A stretch of 64,000 bases of DNA, taken from assembly GCA_035771165.1 (NCBI GenBank), contig JAWNZC010000314.1, positions 4,408,501 to 4,472,500 of the forward strand, given 5' to 3'. A program made the translations under genes and the position numbers. The DNA is from Paragorgia papillata. Taxonomy: Eukaryota; Cnidaria; Anthozoa; Scleralcyonacea; Coralliidae. Below the pieces are notes generated by a model that saw only the letters and a list, made by a program, of their open reading frames with translations, was not told where the DNA came from and ran no database searches. Shown here piece by piece: positions 22,247 to 64,000 of this stretch (position 1 is the stretch's first letter; each line of letters starts with the position of its first letter).

Positions 22247-22927
22247 ATATTTATACACAGGGTAGTTGGGTAAATAATTAACTAAAATATTTGTGTAATT
22301 AGCCCGGAAACGTCCGTGTTGAAAATCGAAAGTGAGTGTGGTAGTTAATTGTTATAGTCAAGAGTACGTACTTGTAATACCAAGTTAATTTATAAATACA
22401 CAATACGAGTAGAAGTACTTTAAAGTCTTTCATAATTCAGGTAAGACTTCGTCGAGCTGATTCTAATTATTGACATCAACGTATGTTTTACAAATATATA
22501 ATATTTCGAAATTGCATGTAGTATAATATTTTGCGTATATTAAATATCACCGTATATTGGTCTGTAGTGTATTGCTGTATAAATTGCTGTGTTAATTAAA
22601 AAAGTTATATATACTGTAGTACTAGAGATGGTACTATTGCCTTCCTCGGATTTGCCAATGCTATTATGGATAGATCTAGGTTTCAATTGTGTTAAATACC
22701 TTCTAGGGAGTGTATTGTTGCGAATTGTTTGCTTTGGGTTTGGCAATAAATTCATAGAGTTTGACAATGTCAGCAATTCGACCTTTGTAACTTTTTAGGT
22801 ATTATATGGAGGTTTTTGTCTAGTTAAAACAGACAAAGATAGTACATACAAATAATACTCTGATGAATGAATATCTTTTTGTATACGATTTACTATACTA
22901 TGTGTATTTAGATATACAGAATATATG
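22247..22927. other. No gene accepted
   Basis: AT-rich. The 69-codon open frame at 22589-22798 has no homolog I recognise and no splice context. Confidence 0.35.
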
Positions 22928-23173
22928 AATTAGCATTCTTTTCAAACAACCTATTGTAGTAGTTTGAAAGCCCTAAAAGCGCTGCGTTATAAATTAATCA
23001 GCACATAAGTTAAACGAAGCGAAAAAGCTTTTAAATACTTTCACCATGCATACACTTCAAGTTATCTTAATTTCCCAGGTGTATAAGACCGTGTGTTTTA
23101 CGATCTGTGGGTTCAGCGAAGTGCTTAGGGCTTTCAAACTACTACAATAGGTTGTTTGAAAAGAATGCTAATT
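22928..23173. mobile_element. TIR element, ~45-bp termini
   Basis: ATTAGCATTCTTTTCAAACA ACCTATTGTAGTAGTTTGAA AGCCCT is repeated in exact inverse on the right to AGAATGCTAAT. The interior is ~150 bp and noncoding. Confidence 0.85.
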
Positions 23174-23303
23174 CATTTTCTAAGGGTTCGAATTTTTTTG
23201 ATACACACTGTATATTCCATCAGGACCGACCCTCTAAACAATAGCTGTGAGGGAGACTAATTAATACATTCCATTGCATAATTAGAATCCTAACATACAT
23301 TTC

Positions 23304-23304
23304 A

Positions 23305-23340
<36 letters not shown>
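23304..23340. repeat. (TA)n microsatellite
   Basis: About 18 TA units immediately left of the next foldback. Confidence 0.9.
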
Positions 23341-23936
23341 CTAAAATTCATTAATAATTCATGAGGAAAACACAAAGAAAAATCATGAGCGTATCGGATC
23401 TATATATGTGATATAGACTCGCTCTAAGTTTCTCGCTGGTTTTTAACGGCTGAGATAAGCTTAATTTTCAAAATTACTACGTCAATGAACGTATGAAGTG
23501 ATTCTTTTTAGAAGTCATTTAAAAACCTTGCAGTATGGGCTTTATCGGCTCTAAAACACTCGGCTATCGCCTCGTGTTTTATATCCGATAAAGCCCTCCT
23601 GCGCGGTTTATAAATAGTACATATATATATACATATGTATTATATCATACATGAGGAGGAGTGTTTCATCAGGATATCCAAACACTGAGACGTTTGTTGA
23701 AAACTCAGGCGAAGCCCAGGTTTTTGAACAAACTTCGAAGTGTTTGGATATCCTGATGAAACACTCCTCTGAGTGTATGATACAAGATCTCAAACAAATC
23801 AGTATTTGAAGAGAAATTCAAGGTAAAAGTTTCCTTAATTTATGTAATTTCTTCCTCCGATATCCAAACCACAGACACGGTACTGATTTCCTTTGTGTTT
23901 TCCCAATGAATTATTAGTGAGTTTGAGATATATATA
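23341..23936. mobile_element. Foldback element, GAGGAAAACACAAAG family, full copy
   Basis: The ends AAAATTCATTAATAATTCATG / GAGGAAAACACAAAG are mirrored by CTTTGTGTTTTCCCA / ATGAATTATTAGTGAG on the right. It contains a near-perfect internal palindrome at 23653-23775 (GGAGTGTTTCATCAGGATAT and its inverse). Confidence 0.8.
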
Positions 23937-23994
23937 TTATATAGTTAAAACTGGATTTGTACACTTGTACCGCATGCTTTAATATTTAAAAAAT

Positions 23995-24182
23995 AGAAAA
24001 TGGCCACTGTGTTTATATAGCCTGATGCAAACACGAGAGTGAGTTGGGAGAATTTGAAAGTTTATGTGAATTCACCCAAGCCATTAGGTGAGGGTTTACG
24101 TAAGTACTTTCAAATTCTCCCAAACTCAATGGAGTATTTTCATCAGGCTATATAAACACAGGGCATCCATTTTCTATTTCTT
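23995..24182. mobile_element. Foldback MITE, second copy of the 9.9-kb family
   Basis: AAATAGAAAATGGCCACTG faces CATCCATTTTCTATTT. The inner arms GTGTTTATATAGCCTGATG and CATCAGGCTATATAAACAC are exact inverses. Confidence 0.85.
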
Positions 24183-24309
24183 TTATGAAATAAGACTAAG
24201 AAATATGCCATGACATCAAAACCGTGTTTGCATAGCCAGCTGATCATATAAACACGGTAACTGACTAATCAGAGTGTGCATAAGATGCAACCTTTTTTAT
24301 AAATATATT

Positions 24310-24610
24310 ATATAGACCACTTTTATAATGGCCACCACTTTAAATATTCTTTTATATGCATCTAAATAAGTCTTTCTGGCCTCGTTATGAAGCAAACATT
24401 ATTTTGAATTGCAGACACACAAATGAGGGGAGAAAGGCTATACAGTATATATATTTTAAGAATTTTGTTGTCATTGTGGTATAACAGGAGCATGGATTCA
24501 TGTTGTTTGCGAAGCAGACTGCCCCTCAACCGCTTCCCCTGGGGAAGCCTATAGTATAATAAGATGTACATAAAAGAATATTTAAATTATAATTGCTATT
24601 ATGAAAGTGC
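24310..24610. mobile_element. Diverged TIR element
   Basis: CCACTTTTATAATGGCCACC plus TTTAAATATTCTTTTATATGC has an imperfect inverse at 24555-24605 (CATAAAAGAATATTTAAATT, TATTATGAAAGTG). Confidence 0.6.
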
Positions 24611-24833
24611 ATGGTCAGTATACAAACTACTTATTTGGAGCAATTTTAAACTAAACTAAAACTAAATTAAGTAACTTTATTTAAACTGGATAATCCTATC
24701 AGTTATATATATATTTTGGTCCAGTTACTCCAATAATGTTAATACCCATTGCTGCCTAGGATATCTGATCATTCTCCCTTTGATGAGTAAAATAATTAAT
24801 CTGGTGTTAGACAGGCCATTTTTTGCCAACTCA

Positions 24834-25246
24834 TAGGCGTAGCCAGAGGGGGGTGAAATTGTCAACCCCCCTTGGGGAAATTCAGTCTAGTATAAAGTAT
24901 GTGTTGCATTTTCATTATTTTGCTATGAAAAATTTTATTTTGCTATGCTTTGACTTTGAGTATTTTTGGGTCATTCAGTTGTGTGTTGTGTTGACAGCCA
25001 AGGACCTGGAATGATACTATATATAAAGATTATATTTATACACCTACCAATTCTATTTTACATCTTTTTTGCTGAATTTTCTATACAGTATTTATAATTT
25101 TACAAAATTAAATAAAAAATAAAAAAATAAATCCCCCCCCCCTTGGCCCTTGCTTGGATTCCTCCCGCGGTGCTCATCTTGGTTGAGCTGCCCCCTCCTA
25201 GGTTTTACCTAACCCCCTTGACAGGAAAACCTGGCTACGCCCTGAG
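24834..25246. mobile_element. GGCGTAGCCAG-type hAT-like MITE, diverged
   Basis: TAGGCGTAGCCAGAGGGG on the left and CCTGGCTACGCCCTGA on the right are inverted ends related to the GGGACGTAGCCAGG family. Poly-C tracts are internal. The duplication is not clear. The element is inserted in a TTAA-MITE relic. Confidence 0.6.
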
Positions 25247-26671
25247 TCACTCAGGTGGGAATGCGTTATAATCACTTGTTTTCCCTTTGATGAGTAAACT
25301 ATCCAGCATTAGACAGAGTATAAAACAATACAAGGGCTGTTTTGGGCCCGCTCAGGCAGGTCAATGAGTTAACAAGCTAGGCAATGAAGACATGGGGAGG
25401 GACTAGGGGGGCATTTCTAATGAGAGGGATACTCATTATTCTATTGATGAATTACATCTTCCAACATAAAACATTTTCTGCTGTCACTGATTGAGTGTTA
25501 ACAGTAGTTAAATTAAAGGAAACCAGCTAGAGTACCAAGAGCAAACCCATGGTGTTTGGTAGAGTCAATCTGGAAGCCCTCTTCTCACAATGATGCAGCT
25601 TTCAATAAATTTTAATCTGATAACAGGTGGCTAAAGACCAATGTGGACAGGGATTAGAGTTATTTCTATAAGCAATGTACGGTATATAACAATCGCTAAG
25701 TTTAAAAATAATTTTTAGCTAGTGGCAGTGGTTTTCAGGCCCTCAGAGAGACGATGCATGGAGGCAGCACCCAGGGCAAAATGGTTGGGTGGTCAGGCCT
25801 CCTTACTAGAGGGTCCTGGGCATGTTCCCTAGAAAATGTTTAAATTCATGGGTCTCTGAAAGTATATATCTCCTGTATTTTGAGGACTGTGGCTATATAT
25901 TAACGTTTGAAATAAACAACTAAATTGACTTTTTTCTAATATTGTGGCCTATAAATGTTGTACAGTATACTAAAGATTTCTTGGAAAATTTTTAAAACAA
26001 TTTCTGAGGCTCGAGCTATAGTGTACGAGGCCCTAAAGCAAATTGCCCCCCTGCATGACCCCCCTCCCAGCCTTGGTAGTTTTTGACTAAAATAATTAAA
26101 GATCTGTGAGATATTCATTTCTTGTGACCTATAGTTGCTGATTGAAGTATTACACTGTTGTTATTGTTGTTATATTGTGTAAACTATTCCTTTCTCTTTC
26201 TAGCAAACCTGCATTTTCAGGTACCTGTACCAGAATTATGAGGAAGGCCATTAAGAATGGTGCAAGAGTCAAAATCACCTAAAATGCTACCCATATTGGA
26301 ATAGCCAATCAGGTACTATAATTTGGTAAGGTGCTGTATGATATCTGAGGCTGGCTCATTGAGAGATGACAGGAGGCCCTTCAGTTATTTAAGATGTGTC
26401 GGGGACATGGCCCCTGGAAATGATTTGATATTAGGGTATCTCCTGCATTTTGAAGGTGCTATTTTTGTATTTTCGCTTGTGGTGCCAAGCTGGATTTACA
26501 ATTTTTTTTATCCCAGCTGCAGAGGCCCCATGTTGTGTGAGCTAGCCTTGGGGCAAATTGCCCCTCCTGCATGCATGGTCTGCAGAAAGGGCTGCATACA
26601 AGCAGCCCTGGTCTGAGGGCTCTCTCTTTGACAAGTAAAATTGTCTGGCATTAAAAAGTAAACGACTGGGC
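25247..26671. other. No gene; MITE fragments
   Basis: TTAA-MITE pieces at 25255-25375 and 26600-26665 (TTGACAAGTAAAATTGTCTGGC). The 97-codon frame at 26323-26616 shows no domain and no splice support. Confidence 0.4.
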
Positions 26672-27389
26672 TACCGTATTTTCTGGGTGATAACCCGCGG
26701 GTTATCTGTTAATTTTGCTAGGAAACATAATTAGTGCGGGTAATAGGGTGGTGCGGGTAATCTGTTGAATTCTTAAGACGACGCCATTACGAAGACTGAG
26801 ACCAAGGATTCTACTTTCATCCTTCAACTACTGGTACTGTACTTTTTTATAATTTTGTGGTCCTAAACCAAGGGAGCAAGTCAGACTGACCTGTATTTCT
26901 TTTATCAAATCACATTTAAGGTAATTGACATAATTCACTTTTTTTCTGTATTTCATAATTATTTTATTATAATATTTAAACGGGGTGCCCATATTTCAGG
27001 GGAGTGTAAAAAAGTAGAGTGTTTTGTAGGCAGTGTTTTGGATAGATAAAAGATGGCCACACAAGAGCTACTGTATTTTCTGGGCGTTCCTTCATTTATA
27101 TTCAGCCATTTTGAATAATGCGGTATATTCATAAGCGTATCGCAGGCGCGGGGCCCCGTAGCCCGCGCCTGCGATACGCTAATGATATATACCGCATTAT
27201 TCAAAATGGCTGAATATAAATGAAGGAACGCCGAACAAAGAAGAAATACAAGTCAGTCTGGCGTGCTCCCTTGCCCAAACCTATTATTAGCAGCTGCGGG
27301 TTATACGATGGTGCGGGTAATACGCTGATTTATTTTTCCAAAAGTGACATTTTTGTTGCTGTGCGGGTTATCGCCCAGAAAATACGGTA
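26672..27389. mobile_element. TIR element with nested insertions
   Basis: TACCGTATTTTCTGGGTGAT on the left and ATCGCCCAGAAAATACGGTA on the right are inverse ends, with repeated GCGGGTAAT / GCGGGTTAT words inside. A hammerhead-family tail (27003-27050) and a palindrome (27083-27232) are nested within. Confidence 0.8.
27083..27232. repeat. Near-perfect 150-bp palindrome
   Basis: GGCGTTCCTTCATTTATATT CAGCC reads inversely at the right end, and the match continues for ~70 bp per arm to a GC-rich centre (GCGCGGGGCCCCG). Confidence 0.9.
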
Positions 27390-27395
27390 ATCATT

Positions 27396-27510
27396 CTTAC
27401 TCGCAGCCCGTGGCTCAGAATTACCTTATGATGCAGATCAGGGCATATCAAAGGTGCTCCAGGCAGCCACACTGACACAGTTCAATTAACCATGGATCAC
27501 AGCTAAGATA
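27396..27510 (-). repeat. 5S-SINE family fragment
   Basis: GCAGATCAGGGCATATCAAAGGTGC and AGGCAGCCACACTGACACAG match, in reverse, the body of the SINE at 60329-60720. Confidence 0.6.
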
Positions 27511-27701
27511 TATATAGTTGTTGATTTTAGTCTGTTACAGAGAGAGGAAAACAGGAGCAGGTAGAAAAGAAACCTCCAAGCAGAGGAGCTGAGACTGATG
27601 AGAGATCTACTCACATATTGAGTAATTCCAAGCTTGACAACAGCCATCTGAGTACTAACCCTGTCTAACTGGGCTTAACTTTTGGTGAGAGGCAGTGCAC
27701 T

Positions 27702-27898
27702 ATTGGTCATTTCCCAAAAGAGTTGAAGACTCAGGTGATGGGTTAGGAACACCAGGGTAATTGGGATCGTTTGGAGGGACAGTTTCATTGTGCTTACACT
27801 ACCAAGCATGAAATCTGTCCCTCCAAACGATCCCAAGTACCCTAGCATTCCTAACCTGTCACCATGCAGTCTTCAACTCTTTTGGGAAATGGCCAATT
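27702..27898. repeat. Near-perfect ~197-bp palindrome
   Basis: ATTGGTCATTTCCCAAAAG ... TTGGGATCGTTTGGAGGGAC faces GTCCCTCCAAACGATCCCAA ... CTTTTGGGAAATGGCCAAT. Arms of ~85 bp. Confidence 0.85.
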
Positions 27899-27936
27899 AC
27901 AGCACATGCCACCCATGTTCCTCATTAGACAGAGTA

Positions 27937-28171
27937 AGGGTCTGTTTACATGAGCCAGGCTAGCCCGGCTAACCGGGCTGACTTGTGTCACGAAATTCTT
28001 TCCTCGGCCACAAAAATAGATTTTAATCAACGTTAGGTTTCATTTACATCTAAACTAAACCAATTCTTCTTTGTACATTTAGTTTACGCAAGTTTCAAAT
28101 CCACAGTGAGATCCTAATCAATCGTGTGAGCCCAGTTAACTGGGCTAGCCCGGCTCATGTAAACAGCCCCT
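27937..28171. mobile_element. MITE, TIR AGGGGCTGTTTACATGAGCC
   Basis: Left AGGGTCTGTTTACATGAGCC and right GGCTCATGTAAACAGCCCCT are inverse. The interior TGTCACGAAATTCTTTCCTC and CATCTAAACTAAACCAATTC is shared with the copy at 31123-31339 and with fragments at 10020-10280 and 40430-40930. It is nested in a TTAA-MITE relic and flanked by TAA. Confidence 0.85.
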
Positions 28172-28412
28172 AAGTCAATAAAGGGGCTGTTTTTGACCAG
28201 TTCAGGCAGGATTAACCTTTTGCTGCCTAGGATGTCTGAGAGTTCTTTTTTTGACAGTTAGTGAAATTATCTGGTCTTAGACAGTGTAAAACAATAAAGG
28301 GGGCATTTTTGGCTGTCTTAGGCATGCAGCTAGAATGGGTTTAATATAATTTTCAGGCTTTTTGAATGAGTGTACAGTAATGGCATGCTGATTTTCTTTT
28401 CTCTTTTAACAG

Positions 28413-61124
<32,712 letters not shown>

Positions 61125-61289
61125 TGATCCTTAGCTTGAATAAAAGTCTTTCCTCACAGTATTGTTCATATTGAGCTCTTGCACGTATTCCCCAACTGGG
61201 TGACAAATCCATATAAACAAAAGGATTACAATCCATTATTTGGTCCACTAAACGTCGATACTTTGAAGTTGCCACCCAAAAGGCGACTT

Positions 61290-63990
61290 TAACGATGTTT
61301 ATGGTTGGCAGCAAAACATTGTTTATGGTTGGCAGCACAACATTGTTTATTGTTAGCAGCAAAACATTGTTTATTGTTGGCAGCACAACATTGTTTATGG
61401 TTGGCAGCACAACATTGTTTATGGTTGACAGCACAACATTGTTTAAATAGTGCAGCACAACATTGTTTATTGTTGACAGCACAACATTGTTTATGGTTGG
61501 CAGCACAACATTGTTTATGGTTGACAGCACAACATTGTTTATGGTTGGCAGTACAACATTAATTGTTTATGGTTGGCAACACAACATTTTTATTGTTGGC
61601 GGCACAACATTGTTTATGGTTGGCAGCACAACATTGTTTATGGTTGACAGCACAACATTGTTTATGGTTAGCAGTACAACATTGTTTATTGTTGGCAGCA
61701 CAACATTGTTTATGGTTGACAGCACAACATTGTTTATGGTTGACAGCACAACATTGTTTAAATAGTGCAGCACAACATTGTTTATGGTTGACAGCACAAC
61801 ATTGTTTATGGTTGACAGCACAACATTGTTTATGGTTGGCAGCACAACATTGTTTATGGTTAGCAGCACAACATTGTTTATTGTTGGCAGCACAACATTG
61901 TTTATGGTTGACAGCACAACATTGTTTATGGTTGACAGCACAACATTGTTTATGGTTAGCAGTACAACATTGTTTATTGTTGGCAGCACAACATTGTTTA
62001 TGGTTGACAGCACAACATTGTTTATGGTTAGCAGTACAACATTGTTTATTGTTGGCAGCACAACATTGTTTATGGTTGACAGCACAACATTGTTTATTGT
62101 TGGCAGCACAACATTGTTTATGGTTGGCAGCACAACATTGTTTATGGTTGACAGCACAACATTGTTTATTGTTAGCTGTACAACATTGTTTATGGTTGGC
62201 AGCACAACATTGTTTATGGTTAGCAGCACAACATTGTTTATGATTGGCAGCACAACATTGTTTATGGTTGGCAGCACAACATTGTTTATGGTTAACAGCA
62301 CAACATTGTTTATTGTTAGCTGTACAACATTGTTTATTGTTAGCTGTACAACATTGTTTATGGTTGGCAGCACAACATTGTTTATGGTTGACAGTACAAC
62401 ATTGTTTAAATAGTGCAGCACAACATTGTTTATGGTTGGCAGCACAACATTGTTTATGGTTGACAGCACAACATTGTTTAAATAGTGCAGCACAACATTG
62501 TTTATTGTTGACAGCACAACATTGTTTATGGTTGGCAGCACAACATTTTTATTGTTGGCGGCACAACATTGTTTATGGTTGGCAGCACAACATTGTTTAT
62601 GGTTGACAGCACAACATTGTTTATGGTTAGCAGTACAACATTGTTTATTGTTGGCAGCACAACATTGTTTATGGTTGACAGCACAACATTGTTTATGGTT
62701 GACAGCACAACATTGTTTAAATAGTGCAGCACAACATTGTTTATGGTTGACAGCACAACATTGTTTATGGTTGACAGCACAACATTGTTTATGGTTGGCA
62801 GCACAACATTGTTTATGGTTGACAGTACAACATTGTTTAAATAGTGCAGCACAACATTGTTTATGGTTGACAGCACAACATTGTTTATGGTTGACAGCAC
62901 AACATTGTTTATGGTTGACAGCACAACATTGTTTATTGTTGACATCACAACATTGTTTATGGTTGACAGCACAACATTGTTTATGGTTGACAGCACAACA
63001 TTGTTTATGGTTGGCGGCACAACATTGTTTATGGTTGGCAGCACAACATTGTTTATTGTTGGCAGCACAACATTGTTTATGGTTGACAGCACAACATTGT
63101 TTATGGTTGACAGCACAACATTGTTTATGGTTAGCAGCACAACATTGTTTATGGTTGACAGCACAACATTGTTTATTGTTGGCAGCACAACATTGTTTAT
63201 TGTTGGCAGTACAACATTGTTTATGGTTGGCAGCACAACATTGTTTATTGTTGGCAGCACAACATTGTTTATGGTTGGCAGCACAACATTGTTTATGGTT
63301 GACAGCACAACATTGTTTATTGTTAGCTGTACAACATTCTTTATGGTTGGCAGCACAACATTGTTTATGGTTGGCAGCACAACATTTTTATTGTTGGCAG
63401 CACAACATTGTTTATGGTTGGCAGCACAACATTGTTTATGGTTGACAGCACAACATTGTTTATTGTTGGCAGCACAACATTGTTTATGGTTGGCAGCACA
63501 ACATTGTTTATGGTTGACAGCACAACATTGTTTATTGTTAGCTGTACAACATTGTTTATGGTTGGCAGCACAACATTGTTTATGATTGGCAGCACAACAT
63601 TGTTTATGATTGGCAGCACAACATTGTTTATGGTTGGCAGCACAACATTGTTTATGGTTAACAGCACAACATTGTTTATTGTTAGCTGTACAACATTGTT
63701 TATTGTTAGCTGTACAACATTGTTTATGGTTGGCAGCACAACATTGTTTATGATTGGCAGCACAACATTGTTTATGGTTAGCAGCACAACATTGTTTATG
63801 GTTAACAGCACAACATTGTTTATGTTTGGCTGTACAACATTGTTTATGTTTGGCAGTACAACATTGTTTAAATAGTACAGCACAACATTGTTTATGGTTA
63901 GCAGCTGACTGCAGTACATTGTCTATAAGGTGCAGCACAATACTGATGGCAGCACAATGTTGTTCATGGATAACAGCGCAACACTCGTGA
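61290..63990. repeat. 24-bp minisatellite, ~110 copies
   Basis: The unit is CAGCACAACATTGTTTATGG plus TTGG/TTGA variants, with occasional TTTAAATAGTG and TTTTTATTG variants that recur in order. Because 24 is a multiple of 3, open frames of 200-470 codons appear on both strands (HCLWLAAQ, NVVLPTIN). It is an intronic array, not protein coding. Confidence 0.95.
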
Positions 63991-64000
63991 CGGCTGACAC

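Noticed and set aside
61563..63938. 226-470-codon repeat proteins (HCLWLAAQ, NVVLPTIN, KQCCAANH)
   Set aside because: A 24-bp unit without stops opens frames on both strands; there is no start context, splice context or composition typical of a gene.

Overview
This window is AT-rich, intron-rich and repeat-dense nuclear DNA of an animal. Introns are long, exons are short with GT..AG borders, and MITEs, foldback elements, SINE and LINE relics and microsatellites are packed between and inside genes. The gene content (a receptor tyrosine kinase with Ig and FN3 modules) and the repeat style suggest an early-branching metazoan, most likely a cnidarian or possibly a sponge. That placement is inference; no ribosomal or mitochondrial marker is present.

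Layout. 1-28 kb is mostly mobile-element sediment: microsatellites, hAT-like MITEs with 8-bp target duplications, long foldback elements, LINE 3' ends (12.8-14.3 kb), a larger reverse-transcriptase relic (16.2-17.4 kb) and one apparently intact Mutator/Kolobok-type transposon (19.4-22.2 kb). A frameshifted CaMK-like kinase fragment lies between inverted repeats near 4 kb. A likely signal-peptide exon of another gene lies on the minus strand near 7.6 kb.

28.4-61.1 kb holds the one large host gene, on the plus strand. I assembled 19 coding exons from splice sites and reading phase. They encode a signal peptide, an Ig domain, a SEA-like segment, an FN3 domain, one transmembrane helix, a complete tyrosine kinase domain (8 exons) and then a SECOND tyrosine kinase copy, of which four exons lie in the window. 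The second copy has the same exon lengths (250, 111, 179, 123 bp) and phases as the first. The first kinase ends at a good donor in phase 0, and the second begins at a good acceptor in phase 0. No new signal peptide, ectodomain or membrane exon lies between them. The simplest reading is a receptor with two tandem, catalytically complete tyrosine kinase domains, or a gene choosing between two kinase cassettes. The last exons of kinase 2 lie beyond base 64000.

The introns of this gene are filled with transposons (SINEs derived from tRNA and 5S rRNA, a MULE-like MITE, foldbacks, a DUF4817 mariner-type remnant, a DUF3504-like small ORF) and large tandem arrays. These include TCTG arrays, a 1.3-kb TGACC array exactly between the two kinase domains, and a 2.7-kb 24-bp minisatellite at the right end. 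Long open frames in these arrays are not genes.
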